A stretch of 64,000 nt of DNA from NCBI GenBank assembly GCA_039519185.1, contig CM076848.1, positions 53,904,778 to 53,968,777 on the forward strand. The letters run 5' to 3'. Shown piece after piece: positions 1 to 11,796 of the stretch (position 1 is its first letter; the number at the start of each line of letters is the position of its first letter). The position numbers and the translations under genes were made by a program. This stretch comes from Astragalus membranaceus (lineage: Eukaryota; Streptophyta; Magnoliopsida; Fabales; Fabaceae). The notes beneath the pieces are model-generated. The model saw only the letters and a list, made by a program, of their open reading frames with translations. It searched no databases and was not told where the DNA came from.

Positions 1-1269
1 GTGGAGATTGCAGACCTAGATCCAACAGCCCTCCTCCACTCCAGATACCTATAAATAAGCATTGAATGCTCTCATTAATGGTATTCATCTCTCACTTACT
101 CTCACTTGTAATTGACTCACTCACTGACTTGAGCGTCGGAGTGTCATTGCAGGTACCACCCCACCTCGGACCGGAGCACCAACTCGGACAACCAAGGATA
201 CACGTTATTTCAAAATAGATCCAACAGCCCTCCTCCACCCCCACCACTTGGTCTTAGTTACACTATTTATTTCAAAATAGAATTATACATCTTAGAATAA
301 CTTTGTAATCCAGAAAAGATTTTACAATTTATTTCAGAATTCTTTGATAATGGTAGAATAGAGTTTTACACACTATCTTTTTGCAATAGATTTCAGAATA
401 GAATTTTACAAAAAATGGATAGGGATGAAAATAGAGGACACATAAATGCCGACAAATTTCACATTTAAAATTTGCAATTTCACAAATACTCCAAGACTTT
501 TCCCATGCGTTCCACTTGCTATCTGCTACCTTGCCATTGAAGGTGGTTCCTGCTTTCCCGGTAAGTTAGGAGTGAAAGAAGTTAAGGAGCGAAGAAGCTC
601 GACTGAAAGGGAGAGGATAGAAGAAGCTGAAACAGGGTATTAAGATGGGGAGTTTCCTACTTCTTTTTCTAACTTTGCAAATAGAGCCAAAAATATATAT
701 ATGAATCTCGAGAACTTTATTTTCCATGCCTACAAAGTTTGTAACAGATAGCAAGTGGAACGCATGGGAAAAGTCTTGGAGTATTTGTGAAATTGCAAAT
801 TTTAAATGTGAAATTTGTCGGCATTTATGTGTCCTCTATTTTCATCCCTATCCATTTTTTGTAAAATTCTATTCTGAAATCTATTGCAAAAAGATAGTGT
901 GTAAAACTCTATTCTACCATTATCAAAGAATTCTGAAATAAATTGTAAAATCTTTTCTGGATTACAAAGTTATTCTAAGATGTATAATTCTATTTTGAAA
1001 TAAATAGTGTAACTAAGACCAAGTGGTGGGGGTGGAGGAGGGCTGTTGGATCTATTTTGAAATAACGTGTATCCTTGGTTGTCCGAGTTGGTGCTCCGGT
1101 CCGAGGTGGGGTGGTACCTGCAATGACACTCCGACGCTCAAGTCAGTGAGTGAGTCAATTACAAGTGAGAGTAAGTGAGAGATGAATACCATTAATGAGA
1201 GCATTCAATGCTTATTTATAGGTATCTGGAGTGGAGGAGGGCTGTTGGATCTAGGTCTGCAATCTCCAC
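1..1269. repeat. Large palindrome: 525-bp inverted arms with 219-bp spacer
   Basis: Bases 1-525 are the reverse complement of 745-1269, with paired positions summing to 1270; every stretch I compared matched. The spacer is 526-744. The outer 205 bp of each arm is retrotransposon LTR sequence and the inner 320 bp is AT-rich DNA of unknown origin. Each arm carries the LTR TATA box (TATAAATA at about 50-58 on + and 1212-1220 on -), so the two promoters face each other. The left arm may continue beyond the window. Confidence 0.9.
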
Positions 1270-1340
1270 CCTTGGATGAATTGGACCCTTTGGTGTTGGG
1301 CCTTTTTGGTGGATTGGCCATTGAGGCCCAATCCGTAACA
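1065..1340 (-). mobile_element. 3' LTR, truncated
   Basis: It matches 11104-11379 at a constant offset of 10039 and ends in CCGTAACA. The first 64-67 bp of the full LTR (TGTTCGGTACCG...) are missing and replaced by ATTTTGAAATA from the palindrome. The junction lies near a motif (AGATCCAACAGCCCTCCTCC) found both in the LTR and in the inserted DNA, which suggests a homology-assisted switch. Confidence 0.88.
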
Positions 1341-1353
1341 GTAGCCCCCCAAG
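1341..1353 (-). other. Polypurine tract of the Tat element
   Basis: Read on the minus strand it is CTTGGGGGGCTAC directly before the LTR start TGTTACGG. That is the expected position and composition for the plus-strand primer of a minus-oriented LTR retrotransposon. Confidence 0.75.
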
Positions 1354-1367
1354 TCGGGTCGCTTTAA

Positions 1368-1620
1368 GGCGAGCTAGACTTGTTTAGAGATTTCACCGGG
1401 CCTGAAACACTTTACGACCTACCGGGCCGATCAGAGGGACTCAGGTCGCGCCGAGTGACTCGAGGCTGACCGCTTTGAGAGATTCCGGGCACGGCGAGCT
1501 AGACTTGTTTAGAGATTTCACCGGGCCTGAAACACTTTACGACCTACCGGGCCGATCAGAGGGACTCAGGTCGCGCCGAGTGACTCGAGGCTGACCGCTT
1601 TGAGAGATTCCGGGCACGGC
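1368..1620. repeat. Two-copy 125-bp tandem repeat
   Basis: GGCGAGCTAGACTTG... starts at 1368 and again at 1493. The copies look identical. They lie between the polypurine tract and the antisense-ORF promoter, in the element's 3' untranslated region. Confidence 0.9.
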
Positions 1621-1692
1621 GGGGTCAAGAGACCGGGGCGAGTCAACGGAAACGGAGCGTTCCGGTCATAGCTATGTCTTGATTTCTGTGCC

Positions 1693-2052
1693 AGCTGGCA
1701 ACGTCATTGATGGGACGCGTCGTTCGAGGAAGATTGGGGAAATGATGGCGCTTGGAACGACGCGCCTGTCTAGGGGCTAGTCTTGGGAAACGTAGCCTAG
1801 GTCCAGGCCCATTTGTGGCCTTCCTAATGTTCTATAAATAGGAGGGGGGATCCCCCTTACTTGGATTGTTTTTCTGCGAATCACTCTGCTTCCGGTCTTA
1901 AAGTCGATCCGGAGCTTCTTTCATTCTTCCGAGTTGTGCTGAGTCTCGGTGACGCCTTTGCTGTTCGCGACCCGCCTCTAGTGTTCGACGAGCTTCGATT
2001 TTCATAAGGTTAGTTTCCTCTTCTCTTTGTTGCTTTTTCCTTTAGATCACGG
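1693..2052. repeat. Arm 1 of a 360-bp inverted duplication (original aORF promoter and leader)
   Basis: This segment is the reverse complement of 7402-7761 (positions sum to 9454); the stretches compared are identical. It holds the TATA box and leader of the antisense ORF, so this is probably the source copy and the one inside pol is the derived copy. Confidence 0.9.
1833..1840 (+). promoter_or_regulatory. TATA box for the antisense ORF
   Basis: TATAAATA followed by GGAGGGGGGATCC, about 410 bp upstream of the preferred ATG. Its leader ends in a pyrimidine-rich stretch. Confidence 0.6.
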
Positions 2053-2244
2053 CCGGGTTCTTTCTGGACCCGCATTCGTAGATACAGAGTGGGGGTCGTC
2101 AGGTCGGGTTCCGACTTGGTTGTGGACCCACTGTTTACGTATCAACCTGACTCATCAAGCCCCCATTTCTGCAGGACCGATCTGGCGAGGACGAAACAAA
2201 CCCGTCGGGTTGCTGACACCGATCGCCCTCATTTCGCGCAAACA

Positions 2245-4574
2245 ATGGCTTCCGGACTTGGAGAGTCTATGGAAATTCGTGCTAGTCCCCCGGGGTCAGC
2301 TATTCCCGAGGTTCAAGACGACTTGGGTTCCGCTCCTACTCAAGCTGAAGACCGGTCTCCCGGGGTTCCCAGCAACGAGCCGGTAGATGAAGACAACACA
2401 GAGGTGGTGGTCCTTGAATCGGGTGATTCTGATGCCGAGCCCGATCGTGAGGAACAAGGCAGTACTAGTTGGAGTTCGGAGGAGAGTGAGGAGGAGGTGG
2501 CTGAGAGCCGAAACAATGAAGACGGTCTCGGGCCTTGCGGGGAGCCCGCATATGAAGAAGGTGGTGACTCTGACCAATATCCCCAAGCCGGAGTAGGGCC
2601 GGTCAATGTTCCTGTGTCCCTGCCTCTCGCGGTTCCCCGGGAGTATTCTTGGGTGTCGGAGGCGTTGAGGGGAATCCCGTCCCTTTACAGGACCGGGGAC
2701 GATATGAGTTTCTTCGTCAACCGCCTTTCCCGGAAGAGTCAGATCTGGAATGTGGAGGGAATGGCTGAGGACCAGCATGTGGCCGTCTGGCCGAAAGCTC
2801 TCAAATTTGTTATGTACGGGGTGACGATCCTTGATATGCACGTTAGCCCCCCGTTTACTGCTTTTCAACAAGAGGCTTTGGAGATCTTGAACCTCGCTCC
2901 TTCCCAACTACATCCCAACTCATGGGCGTTCCTCCGGGCCTTTGAGTTGATGTGCATTCATCTGGAGAGGCCGATCTCCTGTGACCTCTTCTTCCACCTT
3001 TTAGAGGTTAACCGGAGGCACGAGGACGGAACCAAAGATCGGTGGGAACATGTAAGTTTCCGGGCTAAGAGAGGGCTAAAGATTTTCATGCCTTATTCCG
3101 ACTCTCTTAAGAACTGGAAAAATAAGTATTTCTTTGTGGAGCCCGTGAATGAGGAGGCAGTGAGGCACGTCGGCCAATATTCTGCGGATGGGAAATCATT
3201 GGAGTTCACCAAGTTTCAACTGGGATGGTCTCTCTCTCATTTTAACCGGAGGCCTCATTCTTACACCGTCGGCTTAGGGCGGCTATCCCAGGTGGACCAG
3301 GAATCGTTGGCGATCTTGACGAACTTTGCCGACCTGATCGTCTACCGTGATCCCAAGAAATTTGGGATTGACGTAGCCCGATTGGTCGGGGCTGGGTCGA
3401 AATCTCAAGTAGTCTCCGTTCTTGGTAGGTTTCTTGGTAGATAACTCCGCCCATTCATAATTTTTTGACTGCCGTTTCTTTTAACATTTGTTTATTCTCC
3501 TTTCTTTGCAGATAGCATGGGGCCGGACAAGTTCTCTCGCCTGACGGCTCTTGCAGAAAAGAAGGCCGGGGTGCAGAAAGAAAAACCCGTTGCTGCCATC
3601 CCGATTAGCACCGTCTTGGAGGCAGTCTCGGCTGGAGCAGAGGACCGGGCTGCGGATCTCTCGCACCGAAAAAGGGAGCGCCCCCTGACGCAAGCAGACC
3701 CTGCTTCTACCTCCCATTCCCCGGCTGCTCGGGCTTCAAAGAAGGGGCGTCATGGAAAGCACCGGACTTCCAGGTCTTCTGGTCTTTCTATTGATGCCGA
3801 CTTCCTGCAGAAGCATTTGGAGGATTCCCGGGTCGACCCGGTTGAGGCGTCTCTCAAGTTATTCCGGCATCTTGTTGACGTGACGAAGCTTCAGAAGGCC
3901 GAGGCTGAGAATCAGGCAAAAGGTGACCCCAAGTTCCGAGGTTCACTCTTTGACTTTCTTTCTTGGTTATCTCTGTTGTTGACTTCCTTGTTTCTATTAT
4001 TACAGGAGCCCTGGTGGAGAGGGACAATGAAAAAAGAGCCCGGGAGGAGCTTCAAAAGAAGTATGAGACTCTGGAGAGGGATCAGGCTGAGCTCAAGGCC
4101 GCTGCGGAGAAATTTGAGAGGGAGAGGGATTCTGCCCTTAACTTGTGTATGGAACATGAGGTTCGGATCCAGGATCTCGAGAGTCAAGATCGGCAGTCTT
4201 CCGAGGTTATTTCTTCCCTGAGGGCTCGGATTCAGGAGCTCGAGGCCGACCTGGAGAAAGCGAAGCAGGCCCAGGTTGGGTCTGGCGTTGATTCTTTGCC
4301 TCGGATTGCTGAATTGGAAAGGGAGCTTCAGGAGGTACGTGCCAAAGTAGAAACTTTGGAGGACGAGGTGGTGGAGACGGCTCAACTGGCTCTGGAAGTG
4401 GCCGAGGAGAGCTTTGAAAAAGCCCTTTCTCAAGTTGCTGTCATCCATCCATCCCTTCCTCTGGATCGGAAATTTATTCGCTTGAACCATACCGTAGCTG
4501 ATGGGCGTATTGTCCGGCCCTATCGTGACTCTGATGCACTCGATATCATTTACCCTCCCCCTTCCTGGTCGTGA
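2245..4574 (+). CDS. Antisense ORF of the Tat retrotransposon (putative gypsy-type transposon protein), three exons
   Basis: I propose exons 2245-3424, 3512-3922 and 4006-4574. Both introns (87 and 83 bp) are GT-AG and preserve the frame, giving about 719 residues. The ATG at 2245 has a strong plant context (AACAATGGC); the frame is open upstream to 2089, so an earlier start is possible. The N-terminal part is acidic, the middle (about 2640-3420) resembles the plant 'putative gypsy-type transposon' family (Transposase_28-like), and the third exon is a long coiled coil (e.g. ERDNEKRAREELQKKYETL). Similar antisense ORFs are known in Tat elements; their function is not established. The reading frame is intact. 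Splice sites are inferred from sequence only. Confidence 0.75.
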
Positions 4575-5211
4575 TTGCTGCTGATGGGAAGGTTCTGAAT
4601 TTGCTGTTTCTTCTTTTTTGGGTTCCGGGTGGAACCGGTGGGGAAATAAAGCCCCGGGTTCCGGGAGGAACCGGAATTTTGTAATGCCATTACCTTTTTT
4701 GAACTAGAGGACCCGGCCGCATCCGGGGTAATTTGTAATGAAAATGTAATTTAATGTGCTTCCGGTTTCATTTACCTCGGTTTTTAGTATTTGTACTGTT
4801 GTTTTTCGTTTGTGCACTTGCGTTTGATTCGCTCAAGTGGTAAACGTCGCCTTAAGGACAGTTTACCGGGACTCGGCCCAGATCGAACTCGTCCCTTAGG
4901 GTTGTGGCAACCTCGGCCAAATACTCGTAAAATGAACGCCTTCGGGGTAGTTTACCGGGACTCGGCCCAGATCGAACTCACCCCTTAGGATAGCGACAAA
5001 CCTCGGTCAGCTAAAGGAAAATAGAATAGGCGATAAGATCGGTAGACACCGCAATCATATAGGATAACATCGGTATACACCGTTCATTAGATAAGATGAA
5101 TTACAGCATCGGTATACACCGCAAACATAATTGATAACATCGGTATACACCGTTCTCCAGATAAAATGAATATAACATCGGTATACACCGTTCTTTTAGG
5201 TGAGATGAGCG
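4575..5211. repeat. Non-coding spacer with short tandem repeats between antisense ORF and integrase end
   Basis: A 40-bp motif beginning GTTTACCGGGACTCGGCCC occurs at 4861 and 4950. From 5036 to 5193 the motif CATCGGTATACACCG recurs five times, one copy slightly changed, in an alternating long/short spacing. The two genes converge here, so the spacer holds both 3' ends. Confidence 0.8.
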
Positions 5212-7408
5212 TCAGCTGTAGTATTTTCTCAGTTTAGTGGCGTTCCAAGTTCTTGGGATCGCCCTGCCGGACAAGGTCTCCAATTCGTAGGCACCTCTGC
5301 CGGTTTTAGATAAAACTCGGTAAGGTCCTTCCCAGTTGGGGGCGAGCTTGCCCTGTGCGGCGTTCTTCAAACCGACATCGGCTCTTCGTAAAACTAAGTC
5401 ACCGATCCCAAGATCTCTGGGGATCACTTTCGAGTTATACCGTACCGCTACCTTCTGCTTTATTATTGCTTCTTTAAGGAAAGCCTGACTTCGGACCTCG
5501 TCGACGAGGTCGAGGTTTTCCTTCAACGCCTGGCTATTGTCCCCCGGAGGTTTCGGGTGGAGTGTCCTCCAGCTAAGCTCCCCGATCTCTACCGGGATCA
5601 CGGCCTCAGTCCCGTAAGAAAGTCGGAAAGGCGTTTCCCCTGTTGAGCTCTGTGGAGTAGTTCTGTAGGCCCACAGCACGTAAGGTAGCTCTTCAACCCA
5701 GTTTCCCTTCGCTTCGTCGAGTCGTTTCCTCAGTCCATTGAGAAGGACTTTGTTGGCGGCCTCGGCCTGACCGTTTGTCTGAGGGTGCTCTACCGAGGTA
5801 AATCGGTGTTTGATTTTAAGGTCTGACATGAGTTTCCTGAAGCCTTTATCGGCGAACTGTGTTCCATTGTCCGTGACTACAACCTCGGGGATCCCGAATC
5901 TAGTCATTATATTTTTCTTGAAGAATCTGATGCAATTCTTAGCGCTGATGATGGCCAGGGGCTCAGCTTCAATCCATTTGGTGGAGTAATCCACCGCTAC
6001 TATGAGGTATTTGACCTGGCCGGGGGCAGTTGGGAATGGGCCTAAGAGATCTATTCCCCACCAAGCGAATGGCCATGGCGAGCTTAAGCTGGTGAGCTCC
6101 GTAGGGGGTGCTATGTGGACCTTGGCGTGGATCTGACACTTACTGCACCTCTTTACGTAATTTCTTGCATCGGTCTCCATGGTTGGCCAGAAGTATCCCG
6201 CCCTTAATGCCTTTCGAGCCAGGGATCGACCTCCAAGGTGTTGGCTGCATATTCCCTCATGGATCTCGGCCAGGACGTAGTCCGCTTCTCCCCCCTCGAT
6301 GCACTTCAACAGTGGTGCCGACAGGCTTCTTCTGTAGAGGCTTCCATCGATTATGGAAAAAGAGGAGGCCTTCCTCCGGAGGATCTTGGCTTTACTCGGG
6401 TCCGGAGGCTCGTTCCCCGTTCTGATATAGTCTATTAGTGGAGCGATCCAGCCCTGGCTTTCTTCTACTACATTAATAGAAAAACTTGCCTCCGGGCTCA
6501 AGATTACGCTCGGCTTGCTCAGTGTTTCCTGGATTATTGACCGGTGATTTCCCGGAACTTTTGTGCTGGCAAGCTTGGAAAGGATGTCAGCCCGGATATT
6601 CTCCGATCTTGGAACGTGCTTCACTTCCGTGAGTGTAAAAAGGGAGAGCAGCTCCTGCACTTGGGTTAGGTACCTTTGCAAGATCGGATCTTTAGCCTCG
6701 TACTGTTTCCCGATTTGGGATACCACCAATAATGAGTCGGTATTTAGGGACAGTCGGGAGACCTTGAGGTCGATCGCAAGCCGGAGTCCAGCTATGCATG
6801 CCTCATATTCCGCCTGGTTGTTTGAGGTAGGGAAACCAAATGTGAGTGATACCTCGATTACGACGCCCGTCGGGCTTTCGAGCATCAACCCGGCACCACT
6901 TCCCTTTGGGTTCGAGGACCCGTCTACGTGCAGAGTCCACATCCCGTCATCCGGGTCGGCAGGTGCCATTTCTGTGATAAAGTCGGCAAGTATCTGGGCT
7001 TTCATGGCCGGTCTTGTTTCGTATTTGATACCGAACTCGGAGAGTTCTACTGCCCATTTGATCATTCTTCCCGCCAAGTCGGGTCGGTGCAAGATCTGCC
7101 GAATTGGATAATTCGTCCGCACCACGATTTGATGGGCGACGAAGTAAGGTCGGAGGCGGCGTGCTGAGATGAGTAGAGCAAAAGCGATCTTCTCTATTTT
7201 TTGATATCTCACTTCTGGTCCATGCAAAGCTTTACTCACGAAGTATATCGGGCTTTGGCCGGCTCCGGTCTCCCTGACAAGCACGGCTCCGATGGCCTCA
7301 TCTGAAATGGCTAGATACAAAAACAGATCTTCCCCTGGGATCGGTCGACTTAGTATGGGTGGTTCGGAAAGGACCTTTTTCAGCCGGGAGAGTGCCTCGT
7401 CCCGTGAT
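5212..7408 (-). CDS. Tat element pol, C-terminal part: RNase H, archaeal-type RNase H, integrase (5' part lost)
   Basis: The frame is open from 7408 to the stop at 5212, about 731 residues, and begins inside RT next to the foreign 360-bp segment. Order: the end of RT (PILSRPIPGEDLFLYLA), a retroelement RNase H, a second RNase H (HVDGSSNPKGSGAGLML, with the NNQAEYEA and NTDS motifs), then integrase with an HHCC zinc finger (HLGGRS...CSKCQ) and the D,D,E core seen as GIDLLG, VVTDNGTQF and EHPQTNGQAEA. It ends with a basic tail (TKLRKYYS). Two RNase H domains are known for plant Tat elements. The integrase looks intact, but no ATG near the break would give a natural start. Confidence 0.9.
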
Positions 7409-7761
7409 CTAAAGGAAAAAGCAACAAAGAGAAGAGGAAACTAACCTTATGAAAATCGAAGCTCGTCGAACACTAGAGGCGGGTCGCGAACAGCAAAGGC
7501 GTCACCGAGACTCAGCACAACTCGGAAGAATGAAAGAAGCTCCGGATCGACTTTAAGACCGGAAGCAGAGTGATTCGCAGAAAAACAATCCAAGTAAGGG
7601 GGATCCCCCCTCCTATTTATAGAACATTAGGAAGGCCACAAATGGGCCTGGACCTAGGCTACGTTTCCCAAGACTAGCCCCTAGACAGGCGCGTCGTTCC
7701 AAGCGCCATCATTTCCCCAATCTTCCTCGAACGACGCGTCCCATCAATGACGTTGCCAGCT
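7402..7761. repeat. Arm 2 of the inverted duplication, inserted in RT
   Basis: It is the reverse complement of 1693-2052 and replaces the part of RT between the YLDDM box and the RNase H linker, roughly 80-90 codons judging from family length. Short identical stretches lie at both junctions (AGCTGGCAACG at one, TTTAGATCACGG at the other). The carried TATA box (about 7614-7621) faces the RNase H-integrase frame. Confidence 0.88.
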
Positions 7762-10700
7762 CGGATATGTGGAGGTCTTCTCTTTCGCTCTTGGCAATCA
7801 TGTCGTCGAGATAGACCTCTACGTTTCGACCGATCTGTTCTCGGAATACCTTGTTCATCATTCTTTGATAAGTGGCCCCCGCATTTTTTAAACCGAATGG
7901 CATGACCCGGTAGCAGAAGTTACCGCGGTCAGTCATAAAGGCCGTCTTCTCTTGGTCGGGGTGAAACATCGGAATCTGATTGTATCCGGAATAGGCATCC
8001 ATGAATGACAGTAAACGAAAACCTGAAGCATTATCGACGAGCCGATCAATGCTAGGAACAGGGAAAGCGTCCTTAGGACAGGCTTTATTAAGATCGGTAT
8101 AATCAACGCACATTCGCCACTTTCCATTGCTTTTCTTAACAAGTACAGGGTTTGAGAGCCAAGTTGTATACTTGACCTCTTTTACAAAATCAGCCTTAAT
8201 TAAATCTTCAACGACCTTAGCCGTAGCAGCTGCCTTTTCCTGACTTTGAGCTCTTTTACGCTGGGCGACCCATTTTGTACCGGGGTTCACCGCTAGTTGA
8301 TGACAGGCGACCTCGGGGGGAATCCCGGGCATGTCCTTTGCTGACCACGCGAAGAGATTGGCGTGGGATTTGAGGCAGAGGGTGAGCTTTGCTTTTATCT
8401 CGTCGGGGAGATCGGACCCGATCTGGACAAATTGGGTCGGGTTCTCTCCCAGCTGGACTTGTATGAACTGTCCATCAGGTTGAGGTCGCCTAATTTTCTT
8501 CTTTAGCTCTCGTGCCAACTCGTCATCGCTTTCCTCCTCAGAGCTGTCCGGGTCATATCTTGCGTCGAGGTCCGTGACATTGACCTCGGCCGCTGGACCG
8601 GCTCTCTTCTTCTTAGGGCTCCTCTGCGTCCTAGCTGCTATGGGGGGAACCCCCTCTTCTGAGGCCTGCCTGTCCGCCTTGACATGAAGATAGAAGCATC
8701 TTTGTGCGGACTCTAAGTCGGCGTCCAGAGTGATAACTTCGTCACTCAAAGAGTAGAATTTCATCTTGAGGTGAACCGTTGAAGTTACGGCTCCCAGCCT
8801 CCCAAGGGTGGGCCTCCCGATGATGCAGTTATACACCGAGGGGCATGGCAACACTAAGAACTTGGTCTTGACCGTCCTTTCTAATGGCTCCTCTCCATAG
8901 GTGACCATCATTTCCAAATAGCCAAGAGGTTTGGTCCGAGACCCGTTGAAGCCCGAAAGATCCGATCCCCGGTAAGGGGTGAAGTCTTCCTCTGAGATCT
9001 GCAGCTTTCTTACCAGGTCGATGAAGATGATATCGGCGGAGCTCCCCTGGTCAACCAGGATCCTTCTTATCTCGTGGTTTGCCATGACCGCCCTGATAAT
9101 GAGGGGTATGTGCTTATTTGGCTTGCCATCCAACAAGTCTCGGTCGCTGAAGGCCAAGGGCGGGCGTTCCGGGCCTGAGCTGACTGCAGAGGTGGAAGCA
9201 GCACACATGACTTCCTTCCATTTTCTTTTCATTGTTTTGCCCGATGCCTCGTCGGGATAGCCTCCAGATATCATCATCATCACAGGTCGGCCCTTTGATT
9301 TCCGATAGTCGCGCTCGTCCTCTGAGCTCTCTTCTCTTTTCTGTGGGGCCTTACCCTTTCGTTTTGGATCAGCTTCTTCTTCCTTAACCTCGCCCTCGTG
9401 CCTGGGTGCCTTAGCCACGTACTGGCTTAACTTCCCTTTCTTGATCAGGTCTTCGATGTCATCTTTCAAGGCATTGCACCGATTGGTATCGTGCCCTTTG
9501 CTCTGGTGATACCGGCAGTATTTGTTGGATCTCTGTCCCGGCCTGTGTGGGAGCGGGTCAGGGAACTTGACTTCTTTGAACTCAGCGTTCATGCATTCCG
9601 CCAGAATCCTGGCCCTTGTTTCATTCAGATCGGAATACTGTTGGTGTCGATTCCGAGGTCGGAGCCTATTGTCGTTCCGGGGTTCCCTTTCATAACGGGT
9701 CTCTGCTGCCTGTCGCACCGGAGCCTCCTTTTCATACCGAGGCTTGCTTGTTCCGGGGTCGGCATCTGTCTTTCTCGCAACCGCGCCTTCCTCATGGTCA
9801 ATGTATTTTTGAGATCGCTGGAGGAACTCGGCAAGCGACTCAGTTTGGTTGATTCCGACATCGATCTGAAACAGACTCCCTTCCCTCAGACCGGCTTCCA
9901 TGAAGAATAGTCGAAATGAATCGTCTAAGTTGCGGACCTGAGCCGCCTCTTTGTTAAATCTTTCAATGTAGTCTCGAAGAGACTCGTTTTCTCCTTGGCG
10001 GATGGCTTGTAAGACTTTCCGAGATTTGGGTTTCATTTTGGAGTGGGCGAACTGGGCCGAGAATAGCTTTGCAAGTTGGTCCCAGGATGATATCGAATTT
10101 GGTTTGAGGGCTCTGAACCAGTCCAGGGCCAGTTTCTCGAGGGTGAGGGGGAAGATTCGGCATTTGATCTCTTCCGGAACATTCCGGTACTGCATCATTG
10201 TGTCGAAGTAATCCAGATGTCGGTCGGGATCGCCCGTCCCGTCATGCATCTTTAAGCCCTCCGGGGGCTTCTCTAAGTGTTTGGGTACCGGGAAATAGTC
10301 GATTTCCACTGTAAAAGGTCCCTTCCTAGCTGCGGACCTCTCCCTCGGAGGAGGCCTCCTGGTAGGGCGTCGGACGGGGGATCTGGGAGATGGAGGGCGC
10401 CGACGTTCAGGCCTCGGGGGACTTCCCCGGCTTATAGAACGTCGTCTTGGGGACGAAGATGCTAATGACGAGCTCTGGTGAGTTGAGTCCCCAGGGTAGT
10501 AAGTCTCGTCATAAGTCTCGGTTGGGGGAGTTCCAGGTTCTTGCCTCCCTCTTCTGCGTGGTGGTGAACGATGGTGGTGTCTCCTCCAAGCAGGGGATCG
10601 GTGACGTCTCTTACTGGAGGTCCTTCTGCTAGGGGAGTGAGTTTGAGGGGAGGAACAATCCGGGATATTTCTGGCCCGGACTTCGGCCATCTCGGCCTCC

Positions 10701-10975
10701 AGCTGGGAGTAACGCTGGCTCCTTTCGTCAGCCTCGGCCTGCCTTGTCAGCAGTTGGATGAGCTGTTGGACAGCATCGATCGGTACCGGGACTGTCGGGG
10801 CTGGAGGTGGGAACTGGTTTCTAGCAGAGCTGACAGGGACCATTGCCCTGGATGAGTTCCGGCCATGGGCCGAGCTGCGAGGAAGAGTAATTGCTAACCC
10901 CTCCGGGCTTTCCTGTTGCTGGTCGGGTCTGACCACGACGCTGGAGACGTTTCTCCGTCGTAATTCCGGAGCCAT
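7762..10975 (-). CDS. Tat element gag-protease-RT, truncated in RT
   Basis: Starts at ATG 10975 and runs about 1071 native residues, then 17 junk residues to a stop at 7709. The N-terminus is rich in Arg, Ser and Pro. The Gag core lies near residues 245-370 (LALDWFRALKP...), and a CX2HX4HX4C knuckle (CRYHQSKGHDTNRC) near 485. The aspartic protease has LVDQGSSADI near 640, where DQG replaces the usual DTG or DSG, a form seen in Tat elements. RT runs from about 905 with KWRMCVDYTDLNKACPKD, the MPFGLKNAGATYQ motif and the catalytic YLDDM near 1056. The thumb and connection are missing because of the 360-bp replacement. Confidence 0.9.
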
Positions 10976-11017
10976 CTATGATCAAGGAGGTTGGGGGAAA
11001 GACTAGAGTATAAGGCT

Positions 11018-11036
11018 CTCCCACTGTGGTCGCCAA
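11018..11036 (-). other. Primer-binding site of the Tat element
   Basis: Directly inside the 5' LTR the minus strand reads TTGGCGACCACAGTGGGAG, the position and TGG-type start expected for a tRNA primer site. I did not assign the tRNA with confidence. Confidence 0.6.
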
Positions 11037-11379
11037 TGTTCGGTACCGTATCTCCTGCTACGTATCCGACCCGGGATAGGTAGTCCGATCCGAGATAGTT
11101 GGTACGTGTATCCTTGGTTGTCCGAGTTGGTGCTCCGGTCCGAGGTGGGGTGGTACCTGCAATGACACTCCGACGCTCAAGTCAGTGAGTGAGTCAATTA
11201 CAAGTGAGAGTAAGTGAGAGATGAATACCATTAATGAGAGCATTCAATGCTTATTTATAGGTATCTGGAGTGGAGGAGGGCTGTTGGATCTAGGTCTGCA
11301 ATCTCCACCCTTGGATGAATTGGACCCTTTGGTGTTGGGCCTTTTTGGTGGATTGGCCATTGAGGCCCAATCCGTAACA
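11037..11379 (-). mobile_element. 5' LTR of the Tat element (343 bp)
   Basis: Plus-strand ends are TGTTCGG and CGTAACA. A TATA box (TATAAATA on -, 11252-11259) faces gag. It is very short for the Tat lineage, whose LTRs are often longer. Confidence 0.88.
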
Positions 11380-11712
11380 TAAACTATAGAAATAATTCAT
11401 ATGAAAGTGAAACCCCTCTCTTTCAATGCATAATTGTTACATAAAAATTAATTTTAAAGGCCAACTAATTAGTTGTTATTTCAAAAACAACTTATATGAA
11501 TTTTGATGAAAAAGAGAAATACATGGTATTGTAATATTTTTATTTCATCTAAATAACTATAATATATAAATAAATTTTTACAAATAATTAATTAGATTTT
11601 TACAAATTTTAATAACATTATAATTTCTTTGTGAATAAATATATAACTTCGAATCTCAAAAAAAAATATAACTTCAAAAACTATGTTGAGATTTATCTCT
11701 CTCTCCCTCCCT

Positions 11713-11796
<84 letters not shown>

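Larger units (their letters stand above)
1065..11379 (-). mobile_element. Tat-lineage Ty3-gypsy LTR retrotransposon, defective
   Basis: The two LTR copies (1065-1340 and 11037-11379) bracket a primer-binding site, gag-pro-RT, RNase H-integrase and an antisense ORF. Lineage evidence: the pol order protease, RT, RNase H, second RNase H, integrase; a DQGSS protease motif; and an antisense gene between pol and the 3' LTR, all known for plant Tat elements. The right LTR runs TGTT...AACA. The left LTR lacks the 64 bp that would be its plus-strand start and joins the palindrome instead, so no target duplication can be read. RT is interrupted at 7402-7761, so this copy cannot make a full polyprotein. 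Confidence 0.88.

Noticed and set aside
2296..2907. 203-codon frame on the minus strand opposite the antisense ORF
   Set aside because: Shadow of a coding exon; no domain similarity recognised.
6108..7167. Several plus-strand frames of 66-182 codons
   Set aside because: Shadows of the RNase H-integrase gene on the other strand.
7402..7761. A separate transposon inserted in RT with its own ends
   Set aside because: It has no terminal repeats or target duplication and is fully explained as an inverted copy of 1693-2052.
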